DNA of 64,000 nt from Isoetes taiwanensis (taxonomy: Eukaryota > Streptophyta > Lycopodiopsida > Isoetales > Isoetaceae), in the NCBI GenBank assembly GCA_021234155.1, contig JAJEKV010000064.1:5392001-5456000 (forward strand). The letters are read 5' to 3'. Shown here in pieces: positions 11,549 through 23,834 of the stretch. Below the pieces are notes generated by a model. It was not told where the DNA came from. It saw only the letters and a list, made by a program, of their open reading frames with translations, and ran no database searches. A program made the translations under genes and the position numbers. Every line of letters begins with the position of its first letter. Positions within the stretch are counted from its first letter, which is position 1.

Positions 11549-12780
11549 CTGCATAAACAAAAATAAAACAGAGGACTTACATTAGGTAGAGAGAAAGACA
11601 TACTGAAGGAGAGATTTGGGACTGATTGCTCTACTTCTTGCTGCATTTTTCTGACTAAGGGTCTTCATTCTGATTCTGCTCCTATTGTCATTAGAGTTAT
11701 CCTACAACAACATTAGCAGGTCATATGTCATTTCACAAAAATCTTGGGACCTTAATACAAATCTTGAAAATTTCTGCCATGTTAGCCGAAGTATTAGGAC
11801 AACTATATGATATATCCCCGACACTTGCAGAAACTTGCTCCACCTTTTGGAAAGAGAACACGTGACATTTTTCAATTCTTTTGCTTACTCCTAGCAATCC
11901 ACCAACAGAAGGAAATTGAACATGAATCTGAAGATGGTAGACATGCCTGAGCTTCACTTTTATAACTTGCTCCACTGGCCAATACGTCTTCGCAAATTTC
12001 ATGACCTGAATGTATTTCCAAAGGATGCTGCAAGTAAATATTCTCTGACGGTGAGATCAAATTTTGTTGATATACGTGCCATGCCATTTGGATCGTCCTG
12101 GCAGCATCATGCCAACTAGAAACCATGCATCTAAGAAACAAGCAGCCTAAGATATTTTCGTCTTGCAATTTTCATCCTAAAGCTTGCCTAAATTTTGATC
12201 ACAGAGCGTTTCACATCAAGATATTTCTTTCTGCTTCTTGCTGCATTTTTCTTTTGAGTGCTGCAAGAATCCAAAAATCCCTTTGCACTGGAGTAACCTG
12301 GCCCTTGTGTCCTCTGAAAAACAGATTTGAACGGATGCCTTGCTTATGGTAATGAATCCAGGGTCAGCAAAGGAAATCGAGTATCTATAAGACGTGGTCG
12401 GGCAAGAACAGATCCCGGCTTGTGCCTGGCCCTTGAGAGATGAGCAACTGGCATTACCAATTAGGCACAGAGGAATCTGCGCATGATGCTTCCAGAAATC
12501 TGCTCCCTGTTGTCTTGGGGGCATTCCCTGTTCTTTGCAACTCCAGGTGAGGATGGAAGATCAGAAGATAGCAACGGAAAAAGATAGAAGCGGGCCCTGT
12601 TAGGGTTTTGTAACGCATGCTTTGCACTTAAGCAAATTCCAAATTTCAAAGATTTGCCATGGCGGCCAACATTGCTACAAAATCCCTCCTCCAGAGAGCA
12701 AGAACATAGAAGTTTCTTCTCCGGAAGCAAATCTGGCTGGCAACCGTAAAGCAAACCCTTTCCTCAAAGAACCCTAAAAT
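11549..12780 (-). other. Probable upstream exons/5' region of DUF688-like gene
   Basis: A minus-strand frame near 11690-11630 (MKTLSQKNAARSRAISPKS) ends close to a GTATGT donor and could be the preceding exon. A near copy of its core (TQKKNAARSRK) occurs in minus-strand sequence near 12260-12225, suggesting exon or fragment duplication. Open minus-strand frames at 12216-12754 have no recognisable domain and may be 5' UTR. The gene structure cannot be settled from this sequence alone. Confidence 0.3.
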
Positions 12781-12898
12781 AAGGGACCTCGATGCTTGCA
12801 TGTATGTTTTTGGAACTTAATAATAATTGATTTTTCCTTAAAAAAGAGGGCTTTTGTTGTGAGCCCTTGGATGTTGGACCATTGAAAAAAAAAAACCA

Positions 12899-13036
12899 AA
12901 TCAACGACTAAGAAATGGTGCACTCTAGATATACACATTAGTACATCCATTCGAATACGCCATGAAATCTTAGGAAAACCTTTGTGAAAAGCGTACAAAA
13001 ACACAAAGAAAACCCCCTGTTATTATGCTACATATT
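12899..13036 (+). repeat. Dispersed repeat, copy 1 (partner 51781-51920)
   Basis: About 135 bp similar to 51781-51920 in the same orientation. Shared words include TGCACTCTAGA, TTAGTACATC, GTACAAAAACA and CCCCTGTTATT-TGCTACATATT. No coding potential is shared and the element class is unknown. Confidence 0.6.
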
Positions 13037-13679
13037 CATCTGGGAAGTGGTTTATCCAGACAAATGCTCAGTGGTTTTTTCGGACATCCGAAATCAGCCA
13101 CCCCGATCCCATCCGATCTCATGGCATGCGGGATCCTCAACTCATGCCCCATTGCGCATCGCTGCATCGCATCCCCTGCATGGATGCATCACCCATCTAT
13201 GCCAACCCTCCATCTATGTCGTACCTGGGTTTCTGCACATTCCCTCCTTGCTGCCACAAAGGTACATAGAGGTACCTGCCTCAGACCACTCGAACCAGAT
13301 CCTTAAATACAAAAATAGATTTCAGGTTAGATACATCTTTCACGCCGAATTTGGTCCATTTCAAGAGGGAATTTGTACAACTTCCCTTGTGGGTGATACC
13401 ATGTTCAAACGCCCTGATACTAGACGGTTCGCCCTCCAAGTCCGGCGATGGAGGCAGACTGCGTGGATCCGGATGTGTTGCAGGTGTGGATATCACTTCA
13501 GTTTTTTTATAGTTTTGAAAGAGTTGAAGCAATTAACTAGCATCCCCAACTCTGGACTGTTTTGATTTGAAATTCAAATTTATACCATTTTTAATGAACA
13601 TGGCCTTTCTTACTTCAAAGATTGCAGCTAATCCGCATCCAAGAACCTTCCACCGGCTCCTTTTAAGGAAAGACCTGGA
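13037..13679. other. Unassigned stretch
   Basis: Open frames on both strands (plus 12984-13565, minus 13281-13532) carry no recognisable motif and their long runs look fortuitous. It precedes the MULE relic and may include decayed transposon sequence. Confidence 0.3.
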
Positions 13680-13689
13680 CTAGGATACC

Positions 13690-14830
13690 AAGATCACCAC
13701 AATGTGGTAAGGAATCCAGGAAATCCAGAATCTCTTGTTGTTCAATGCTACCATATCCCCACAGACAGAGTGGTAGAGTTTATCAAGAGGGAGCAGAATT
13801 TTCCTGGTTGTAATACCACTTTTTACAAGCGTGCCACTCAAGGAAGAGATCGTGCAAAGAGGAAGATCGACGAGCACGTCCATTTGAAGATTGTCGGGTG
13901 AGTGATTTTCCTTGGTGCAGGTGGTTAATCCGGACATGGGTCCTTAGGATGACAGAGGTGGTTAATCTAGACATAGTCATTAGCTGTTAGTCTGGACCTT
14001 AATTTTGTTGTTGTGGTTAATCTGAACAGAGGTGGTTAATCCAGACATAGTCACTATCTGTTATTTTAGAATGTTGTTCAGGTTTGATGTTGTTCAGTGC
14101 AATTTGTCCATTGTCATTAACCTTGGCTTTTTATTGTAGATATTGGTGTAGTTATGGGCCAAAAGATTTGCGCTACCAAGCCCGCAAAGTAAAATCCAAG
14201 ACAAGGAAGGCCCTTGTCGCTGAAGCTAAGAGAGATGATCCCGAATACAAGAAAAGGCGAAGGGGAATGAGTATCAAGCGGGGGTGCAGGTGTCAGGTGC
14301 TTTGACCACTCAGCCATGGATGCTAAATATATTTTATCCAAATCATTCTATGGAGTAAAAGATCACGTAGGATGTGATGGAACATGTTGATCTAGATGGC
14401 AAAATCTGCCATGGGACCCAGGATCCTAAATGTGCAAAGACTAGGCATGAAGTTGCCCCTTGGTTGTCTATAGAAAAGAGGGCTTGGGCTAGGACCTTCA
14501 CAACCTCTCTCGCAAGATTGCTAGGGATACTTGGATGCTCCACGAAGATGTTGCTCTAACTATAAGGATGTGGGTAGAGATACACGCGGATAGTGTTTTT
14601 ATCTACCAGGAAGGAGCTCCTTTTGTCTTGGGTAGCATGACTCCTTTCCAAAAAAACTTTTGCTGGAGCATGGGAGAGAGAATGCTGTGGCCATGGACTC
14701 TACTTTACTGACCATGGCTATAGCTTGTACACCTTGCTTGTTTATGATAGCCATGGTAATGGTGTCCCCATTTATTGGATTCTCTCTTCTATACAATTTT
14801 GACCTACTGTTATAATTTTCTCAATCTACT
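13690..14830 (+). mobile_element. Degenerate MULE-type transposase with an intron
   Basis: Plus-strand blocks follow the order of a plant MULE (Mutator-like, DDE-type) transposase. An N-terminal exon (FIKREQNFPGC, KRKIDEHVHLKIVG) ends at a GTGAGT donor, 13898. An acceptor at 14139 (TTATTGTAG) joins in frame to GYWCSYGPKDLRYQARK and KRGCRCQ. A further frame at 14374-14559 reads HVDLDGKICHGT and EVAPWLSIEK. Around 14560-14790 shifted frames give TIRMWVEIHADSVFIYQEG, then APFVLGSMTPFQK, then AVAMDST and LYTLLVYDSHGNGVPI, the start of the catalytic domain. At least three frameshifts and internal stops kill it. No terminal inverted repeats were located. Confidence 0.6.
13915..14062 (+). repeat. 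Diverged tandem repeat in MULE intron
   Basis: Four copies of GTGGTTAATC(C/T)-GACATAG lie within the inferred 242-bp intron, followed in two cases by TCA-TA-CTGTTA. A related phrase (TGGTTTATCCAGACA) occurs near 13050. Confidence 0.55.
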
Positions 14831-17625
14831 TTATGTCTCAACACATAAGTATGATACCTTTCATATAAGTTTCAGATACACATTCTGTCTATTTCGAGGA
14901 AACCTCGCTAAATGGGCGCTTAAAGATAGCTCCATATTCAGCATTATACACTTATAGTTCAAGAAATTGGATCAGTTATAGCAGTTAATTAACAAAAAAA
15001 CTATTTCCTTCTATCAATCATCTGACAATATCATTTTTACTATTGGAACTAGTGTTATAAAAACTCACAATTTGGAGCTGCCTTTGCAATAATCAGAATC
15101 TTACTTTATTTATTACTGCATGCTTAATACTGTTGTGCATATTTCTAGGTAAGTTTATTCCCCATAACCAGAATGGTAATCACATGGTTGTCAATTGCAA
15201 TGTGAATGAACATTATATATGTAGAATCTTCATCATATTTGGCAATGTTGGAGTCCTTTTCTCCTATGTCACGATGTCTCTTCAACGAATCAGGGAATGT
15301 AGCAATCAATGTCGTCATGCTCCACTCTATATAGAAAGGTAAGCAAAAACAACGACACAATTTATAGATTTTAATGCATAAACCCTCTAACTACACATGA
15401 GCAGATACTTAAGCAAATTGAAGCAGAATATTTAACACAAGTCTATTCAGGCACTAGACAGAGAATACTGTCGATCAAAGAATTAAAGGTAGACTGATAA
15501 AGAGATCTAGGATTTTAACAAAGATCTGGTAGATTGATGGAGAGATCTAGAATTGTAACAAAGATCTATAGTCCAGTAGTCTCGATGGTAGCAAACTTTC
15601 TAAACTTCTAATATTCCAAAGAACACAAATGGCAGCAACATGCTTTAAAACAATCCCAAACTGGTCGTTTACATCTCCCAACCTTTCTTTTCTTGATATG
15701 TCATTGTTATGAATAAAGCATGCAACACTTGTCTCCAAGTTTCAAATCAAGCCAAAAAGACATCTAGAATTAGTATAACTAGCAATGATTATGAACGCAT
15801 TCTTATCTTGTTCGTCACAACATCAGCTCGCCCTTGATGAAGCCACAATCTAATTTTACTTCATAGAGTCACATCACAAGTTGTTCTTTCACAGGATCTT
15901 GAATTGGGCCAGAATTTGAAACATGCATAAAAAGGTTCAGCATTTGGCAATACTCTTTCACGTCATCAACAATATCAAGAAACTCACCTGTAATGCTAAG
16001 AAGGCTAGAATTCTTGGAACGATGGAATTGTCAAAATTGCTGACGTTTTGGCATCAGAAACATATTTGAATTGGCATGGTGCATCTCAGTAAACAAATCA
16101 AAGCCGCTTCAGCAATAAAGTATCACAAAATGCCTGCAACTCTAAACCTATTTGCTACAGCCAATAATAGGTTCCAATATGCATGTTTCATGACAACAGG
16201 CTCTGCACCCTCACTATCCTAGCTCTTTCTTTCACTTTCATGTGCATATCCCTCCATCATTACGAAACTCTATGATATGTACACGATTCCCCTTTAACAT
16301 TTGTAGATGCTGCACTATGAGAGGGCACATCTTCAACTTTCCTAGTGTCAAACACAAGACACATGCTACTTGTAAGGGGTATACAATCTTAGCTTTATGT
16401 TTTCCTTGGGTCAGTGTAGTACATGAAGGTAATGCAGTCCCATTCTCACAGCTTTCAAGGCACAATTTTAATTGTTATCTATCATTTTGGATATGGATTA
16501 TGTGTCAGCTTAAACATGGCTTCTCAGATTACTGGAAAAGAGGGGCAAAAATATGTGCATTTCCTTCTTTTGACCATTTGGCTCTTGGCATATGCCCGAA
16601 GGAGATACAGTCTGCTCTGCAATAACTCTGTCAGATAATAACTCTGTCAGATATAGGCTAGTTGTAAGGAATAAGGATGAGTGTTCGAAGATTAGCAACC
16701 ATAGTAATAGTGACAGATGCCTACCAAGATTGACAATCACTAGAATCAACAGCAACTAAAACAACAATCACTAAAATAAGCTCAAACAATACAAATGGAT
16801 TACAAAGAATATCATAACTAACCTACTAACCTATCTAACTCTCACATGTTATGCTTGATTCATCTGTTCCTTCCTGAAGACCAAGACACAACCTATGATA
16901 TAAACGGGTAGATGCTAACAAAATAACATCATAAACAGTTGCAATTATAGATTATGAATGTGCGAGATTTACACGTGCCAGCATTATATAGTATATAACT
17001 TATCACACCACATGCATCACCCTTCATGTTTCCAGCAGTCTATAGAAGCTATGTGGATTAATATGACCGTAATGTCTCAGGTATGGTAATCACAAACTTG
17101 CATGCTATGCATAATGAAAACTCAGACAAAAACAATCAATTGCTCAATGAATCTTAGCATGATAGCATTAAACTGCCATAATCACGTGATCAACATTCCA
17201 ACCCCATACTTACAAAATGTGAATCAAAATCTAAAATGGAGCAATTGCAGTGCAAACTTACAAAAAAGCTCATATATTATAATATTATACTTGCACATTA
17301 CATATATTTACATATGATCGTATCATATTATCATAGTGCACTAATCACTTATACAACCATACCTTATATCACATTGCTATCACATTATGTAGATAAAAAA
17401 CAAAACATACCCATAACTATTCAATCTCCACAACTACGTTCTCATCAAGAACTTCCAAACACTTTAGACATTTCTTGCACTTCATCAGTCTCTTCCCCAA
17501 GAACAATGCACAAACAACAGCCACACATAACCACGGCTATGATCTCACAATTTTAACTTCCACAATCTCGTCATCACTAGCTTGAGGATCTGCAACTACT
17601 GACAAAGACGAATTGATAGCAGGAT
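14831..17625. other. Long stretch with no recognisable gene
   Basis: AT-rich sequence. Open frames (for example 16242-16625 plus) have no family motif. A short repeat of AGATCTAGGATTTTAACAAA / AGATCTAGAATTGTAACAAA lies at 15501-15566, and CTCTGTCAGATAATAA is nearly duplicated at 16627-16652. Nothing else supported. Confidence 0.35.
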
Positions 17626-17832
17626 CTATAGAATTCTCAATCTTAGAACCCCACCTTCAGATTTCAATCCAGACACCATATCATCATCATCATATTCAGT
17701 ATCTTCCAAATCCTCACATACCATCCAACCATCAACACTTGCCCATTCGTCTAATCTAGCCTTCTTAGCTTCTGGCATCAACTCATCAGCAGACTCCATA
17801 GCCTGATCAAACTTCCTCTTCCTATCAACCAT
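17626..17832 (-). CDS. Hypothetical small acidic protein, frameshifted
   Basis: An ATG at 17832 in good context (GACAATGG) opens MVDRKRKFDQAM, a basic possible nuclear-localisation segment. A coiled, charged stretch (ADELMPEAKKARLDEWASV) and an acidic run (EDLEDTEYDDDD) follow. After SEGG the original frame drifts and stops at 17626. A one-base shift in the GGTGGGG run gives about 50 more stop-free codons of similar character (SKIENSIDPAINSSL, ASDDEIVEVK), stopping near 17545. It may be a small nuclear protein gene with a frameshift, or the first exon of a larger gene. No family is recognised. Confidence 0.35.
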   Translation of the reverse strand: MVDRKRKFDQAMESADELMPEAKKARLDEWASVDGWMVCEDLEDTEYDDDDMVSGLKSEGGVLRLRIL

Positions 17833-18148
17833 TGTCCCTGCAATACAAACGTCTCCTGCCACCCTAATTTATACTTGATCCGTCAACCGCACTATTTAAT
17901 GTCCACACTTAATCACAAATTTAATTCTTCCTAATCAAAAATTTATTTTCACCACAAATTCTATCAACCGCAAAGACAAAAGTCAAAAGGCCCTTTTCCA
18001 AAAAAAAAAAAAAAGACGATGCACTTGCGGTCATACCCAATGCACGCTGGAAGAAAGCTGGAAGAAAATTCATAGTCGGTGAAGAATGAACAGTCGAGAC
18101 TAAGGATCCCTAATAAATGGACGACCAAGATACGTGCCCTGGTGACAC

Positions 18149-18334
18149 AATATTCCAAGGAATCGGTGTATAACAATTATATATATTTAGATAAAGGGAA
18201 AATTGTGAAAGTACTCCCATTGTTTATTTTCAAAAACCAGGGCACGAATATTCCAAGGAATCATTGTATAACAATTATATATGTTTAGATAAAGGGAAAA
18301 TTGTGAAAGTACCCCCATTCTTTATTTTCAAAAC
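18149..18334 (+). repeat. 88-bp tandem duplication
   Basis: Two near-identical units, 18149-18236 and 18247-18334, beginning AATATTCCAAGGAATC and ending TTTATTTTCAAAA, separated by 10 bases. Only a few substitutions distinguish them. Confidence 0.85.
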
Positions 18335-20945
18335 ATTATAGCTGTGGCAGAAGCCCTAGCTATCATACTATGGAAGAAGCGCTTGTTGTGAGAGGGTGCC
18401 AGCCTCCAGCCAAAAAATGCCCACAGATGCGATGTCTATGCTTTGTGTTGAAATTTCCAATTCCTGTGCCATAGCCTCCTTTGCTTACAGAGCACACATG
18501 TTCATTCCCCTAATTTCTTACTGTGCTATACTACAAGAGGCAGAATCGTAAATGGCAGCAAATGTGGTTTTTTTGTCTTCACAAATGTGGCAACTTGAAA
18601 AATATCACTTATTCGTTAGACACACCAAATGGTTTTGACAATCCAAACTACACTCTACAATGCAACAACAACAGCTTGCTGCTTTAGAATATATAGCTCT
18701 CTCCCCTTGTGTCCCTGATATCTGGTCCTCCAGGCTTGGATTGCAGGGCTGGGATTGTGCCACGTCGGAGGGGGAGCTGTATAATGCAGTCGTACAATTA
18801 GGGCTTCTATAACTATACAGTAGATGCGATGGATTATGCAAATAGCATACTGGTAATCAGAGATCTGGGAACCAGTAGATGCCCCAAATTCACTTCAAAA
18901 TATATTTACTCCCTCAATTCGTCTTTGCTTTCTCTGTCACAGACTGGTTAGTTGCGGAAAGGATATCACGGGAGGCGCACGATGCCTAGCATACTTTATA
19001 CACAGCAATCCTTTCGCTGGGCGCCATCCCTGTAACAGTTCCACTAGGATAGCCGAACATATTGGCCCCTGGCACCATACATCCTCCTGTTGTGGAGGCT
19101 GTATGTGTTCTATGCCCAATGCCGTCCCTTGAAGGCTTATAGTATTTAAGTTACTCCAATTAATGCTAGCATTTTTATATGCTTCATAGCCTTGGTAGTA
19201 TTATCTTGTTCCTACTAGCTTCCTGTTGCAGTTTGACGTACTAGATTGACCACCCTCACAAATTCCCTTCCATTTCTTCGGCACCACGCCTAACCCTTGA
19301 AGCTTTTGCTTTTTGGCCCTATGCCTGAGTCTATTACCCCAATTACCACATCACTCCCATTCTTATTGGCTATAGACTAGAGCCCAAATTGAACTTAGTT
19401 TTAAAAAGTTGGAACTTTGCATTATATGTAGATCTACCATTCTATCAAGAAACTGGCCACAAATCCTGGCAGCTTTTTCACTTCTGTCAATTGGGTCTCA
19501 GTCCTATAGGCTGCAAATCCATGAATTGTAGAGCTGTAAACATGGATCAATTTGGTTACTACTGAAGAGTGCTCATGCCCAATCATAGATTAGATTAGCA
19601 ACAGTAAGGATGCTTCGTTCCCCTCACTAACATGCATCTCAAAATTGCAGGGGAGTTGTGCCCCATTTGTGAAGACAAATGCGAGAAGAAATTAGACAAG
19701 AACTTAGAGAAGAAGATGCACCTGCTCATGTCTGGCTCGTAGCCCATGACTATACCTCTTGAAAATACAGGCCTTGATCCTTCTGAAATGTCCTCCTTCC
19801 AGATTCTTAACATTCTCACAAAGATTAATAAACTGCCTTTGAATCCAAATCTACCCCTTCTTGAGCCAAGATATGGAGCTCAGATATGGAATCCCTATTA
19901 AGGTTGCAGACTTTTTCAAAAATTTTGTTGGGCTTAAAAAAAAAATAGAAACGTGTATTATTTTCCTCTTTATTTTAGGTTTTTATAACTCACAATAGCC
20001 TGCCACGCACAGAAATCCTCTATTTTTTGATGTAAATTGTTTTTTCCAAACATTCAGAGAAGGCCAACCTAACCTCAAAAAACTCATATCATAGAAAACC
20101 TGGGACACTTTTGTATGACATTTTTTCTACCACATGTTTTAACTTACACACTCTATAATAGCTATTTTACTATATCCACGTATATATTTCTATATATAAG
20201 ATTACTAACATTCAATGAAAAAATAAAATACATTTGAAACCTGAAAACTAATTTTGGCTAGACCCACGTAGCTTTTTCGGACTCCCAATTGTGCCACGTT
20301 GCAAAAAAAAAAAAGTTGGGCCTTGACCTCTATACCCAGATTTCTCTCTGGTATTCCAGAGCAAAAGCTCCAGCATTTTTAGTGCAGATTCTATGGAGCT
20401 CTGTCAGGCGGCTTCCTATTTCTGATCTTTCCAACTTTGCTAAGAGTCAAGATCATGGTTTTGAAGGTACAGGAGCCAAAGCTTTACAAAGAATTGAGTT
20501 TGAGATATCTAGACTAATTACCCTTAAATTGTTGGAATTTTTCAACACCCTTTGAGCAACACCTTTGTCTAGCCCACACTTTCTCACTAGGATTTGGCTT
20601 CCATACCTTAAATTGCTGTGCGGAGGGCATTTTTGAGTCCTCGTTTGGGTTTCTAAGCAATCAAAATGCCCTTCAAGCAACACCTCTGTCTTGCCAACAT
20701 TCTCTGCCTAGCATTGCGGGCCTATTCCAATGTGGGATTTAGGTGGCACTGGTAGTGTGCTATCTTGACCTGTTCAAGGGCACTGGCATCCCAGAACTTG
20801 CCGAGGAATCAAGAATCAAGATATTGCCTCAAGCAATTTGCCTTGTTTGCACTTATATGCACCTGTGTTCCTGTACATTCCATCTAGCCAGCCATTGAGC
20901 TCTCTTTTCCCTCCAATAGGCTTTAACGCGCTGCAACAAAATTGC
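18335..20945. other. No recognisable gene
   Basis: Short open frames only. Poly-A/T runs occur near 18001, 19938 and 20301. Nothing supported. Confidence 0.35.
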
Positions 20946-20950
20946 CATGG

Positions 20951-21366
20951 TGTAACGGACCCATGGGAGACCGCTCGAGTAGATCTTGGTGTTGCGTTCT
21001 CGAGACACCAGCATAAATGGATAGAAGCGACTACTCATAAACGTCTAGACGGTTTTGCCCAGTTGGTTAAGGGCATGTCGGTTAGGAACGTTACATTTGG
21101 TATCAGAGCAGGGCTCGAGTTCGAGTCTCCATGGGGGCAAGTATGACCCGGAATACCGTTGGACGGTAGGTCATGACTTGGTTTGTGATGCTCGAGGACG
21201 AGCATAGTCTAGTGGGAGAGATTGTAATGGACCCATGCGAGATCGCTCGAGTAGATCTTGGTGTTGCGTTCTCGAGACACTGCATAAATGGGTAGAAGCG
21301 ACTACTCATAAACGTCTAGACAGTTTTGCCCAGTTGGTTAAGGGCATGTCGGTTAGGAACGTTACA
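20951..21366 (+). mobile_element. Intact TRIM element (miniature LTR retrotransposon)
   Basis: Two LTRs, 20951-21095 (145 bp) and 21223-21366 (144 bp), about 95% identical, begin TGTAA and end GTTACA. The 127-bp interior holds only a primer-binding site (TGGTATCAGAGC, 21098-21109, complementary to initiator tRNA-Met) and a polypurine tract (AGTGGGAGAGAT, 21211-21222). A perfect 5-bp target duplication CATGG flanks it (20946-20950 and 21367-21371). This is the full definition of a TRIM: non-autonomous, mobilised in trans. The 3' interior phrase GAGGACGAGCATAGT resembles Ty3/gypsy 3' ends, suggesting a gypsy partner. Confidence 0.92.
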
Positions 21367-21371
21367 CATGG

Positions 21372-22804
21372 TGTGACATTCCAGGTATTTATACGGTATA
21401 CGTATGCATACCATGACACATCACCCATATTTAATTAAACCCTTAATGATCAATAGGAGATAACTTAGATTCACTTAAATTGAATAATTAACCTAATTAT
21501 GCTAATTAGGCTAATTAGTTAATGGCACTAATAGGGGAGTGCCACCTGGCCTAACTCGATTGGCCAAGTGGGAGTTGCTAATTTGGGTGGAGAAATAGGG
21601 GTCCTACCTCCATTTTTGCCCCAAATTCGAATTGGAAAGAGGAAAGAAGGAGCAGCTACCAGTTTTTGCCAGTTCTTGCCAACAGACCCAAAGTATAGAG
21701 ACCTACCGTGATAATGGCTCCAGCCAAGAGACTAGTTAGTCCCTAAATAGCTTCTACCTCCGCTAACACTTCTTTGACTAGATGGAATGGTTAAATTCTC
21801 TTTCGTATGTTGTTTTGGATGATGATGGATACTTAGATGGTGTTTATATTCTTTCTTTCTGTTCCTTCCTTGTATTGGGATTAAGGGAAGGGTAGAGACC
21901 TGAAGGACTCTTAAAACTAGAGATGTTTCCTAGCTAGACCCCTTAATACCCAATATATGCGGCATGTGCACAAGAGCCAACCTGGCTGAGGATGCTATGA
22001 TGTGGTTCAGCACCAAACAACGAACACAACTGGGGAATCGGGGGTGGAGCCTTGCTGAGCGCGGCTACTAGGGCTCCTACAGTGTGCTAGGCCTATAGTC
22101 GGTCACTCTGTGTGGGCCGGGTATAGGTCTGACACCTCCTGGATCATTGGATATGGCCGTTATGGACGTCCTCGACTTTGTGTAGATTTAGGGGGGTAAG
22201 TCGGGTACGGATACGGGTGCTGCAGGTGTGGCAGGTATCCTCTAGCACATCCAGAGAATCGTTGTGATCTGGGAGGAGAAGCTTCTCTGACCTGCCTCAT
22301 CGGACCGGGGAGATGTAATCCAAAGTAGTCCCATAGGTGATTCCTTGGGATTGCGTCTCTGGGGCGGATGGAGTGGACTACCCTAGCCATTGTCTTATGT
22401 CAGCCAACACCATGTTATACTTCCGTCTGTTGTTATCTCGAGGCCTGGCCGTCAGTTGACTCCTTGAAGTCTGAGCCTCGGGTAGCGCCTTGTCATGGTG
22501 TTTAGCTTATGTTATTATGGTTGTATTGTCTTTCGTTGATGATGATGGATGAGCCACCCTTCGTGGTGGTATATTATTTTAGCATGATTGTTGTATGCTA
22601 ACATGTATGTATGCTTCCGTTGTATAGGATTTCCAATAGAGGACGTGGGACAAATGACACCTCCGTGTTTCTCGCCCGGACACTTGGCCATCCCAAGTGG
22701 TCCGAGTATGATGGAGGGCCTTACCATGGTGATATAGTCGCCATGGGAGGGGAATTCCCGTATTCGTACGATGGGAGCATCGTATGGATTCTGGGAGCGT
22801 CATA
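21372..22804 (+). repeat. 5' LTR of Ty3/gypsy element 'G1'
   Basis: Starts TGTGACATTCC directly after the TRIM's target duplication and ends GGGAGCGTCATA immediately before a tRNA-Met primer-binding site (TGGTATCAGAGC, 22806-22817). The termini are inverted repeats apart from changes that look like C-to-T decay of CpG. The 1433-bp length is typical of large plant gypsy LTRs. No 3' LTR is in the window. Confidence 0.7.
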
Positions 22805-23834
22805 GTGGTATCAGAGCATGATTTTGGTAGACCAAATCATTGCACTGGCTATAGTCTAACTCGTTAGTTGACGGTACTTTTTCTTAGGTTAAAGTATTCC
22901 AACTCCGTAGTTAGCATGTGGGTTGACCTAGTTATGGGAGGGATAACTTAGTTGAGTAGGAGAGTGTTCTATAGTAGAGTGGTTAGGTTTAGATGGTGGA
23001 GCCAGAGATTCGTGTTTTGCAAGCGCCATAACTTTCTCCAGGTAGCTCAGATAGACGAGATTTTTGCTCCACGTGTCGGCCATGGTTCAATTACCCTAGG
23101 GACATCGTTGCCCGGCATCGAACTAGCATAAAAAGGGGGTCAAAACCCTACTCGTGCGTCGCTCTAGTCGGAGCGTCTCAGAATTTCAGTTGGAGTGCAT
23201 ATAATCACAGCGGCGCCCGGGCATATAAAACGCGTATTCCGCCGCCGTCGTATAAAAAAAAATTATAGAAAAAAAAAGTTTCAAAAAAAAATTTAAATCT
23301 TTAATTAAAAAGTGACGGTTATATTTTTTCTTACTTTTCTTCTGTCGAGCGCCTCGCCTTGTCTGTCCGCCATAGCTGCCGGAGTTGAAGCTCTAAGCGC
23401 CTTGCCTCTACTAGTGCCCTACGCCACCGTCATCCCCTAGCGCCTCCTTTCACGCCTCTATCTTTCACCTAGTGCCCATGAACATGGCACGTACCCGCAC
23501 GACTCAAAGCTATAACACCCTCAATATACTCCAAATTTCGCAGAGCTTGGAGAGCATTTAGCTACCGACCCTGCAAAGGGTGAGCTACTGCTAGTTCAGC
23601 TTGTACAACGTTTTGTCGTTGGGCATAGGATACCATACCCCATCTTCCACCTCTCTGAGAGCTTTTTGATAAAGCTTAACCTTCTTCAGGAGCCTTACAC
23701 TGTGGTTGAACAACCTGACCAAGTTATGATGCTAGTTAAGTTTTATCCGCCCTCGTGCGTGGAGGTCCCTGAGGAGGGAGGCCGCCAGAATCAGGGAGCT
23801 AGCCCGCCTGGATGATACCCGGGAGATGGAGAGG
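22805..23834 (+). mobile_element. Leader and 5' coding part of gypsy element G1
   Basis: After the primer-binding site comes a non-coding leader containing A-runs at 23260-23300. Broken plus-strand frames follow (LATDPAKGELLLVQLVQRF; IRELARLDDTREMER). The last frame reaches 23834, where the CACTA is inserted, and continues on the far side at 36417 as GDPKAQRLEYIYLGDG once one 3-base target copy is removed. The protein is not recognised by family; by position it is gag or an extra 5' ORF. Confidence 0.55.

Noticed and set aside
12984-13565. 193-codon plus-strand frame
   Set aside because: No ATG context, motif or domain; composition (His, Cys, Ser rich) suggests chance; it overlaps a dispersed repeat.
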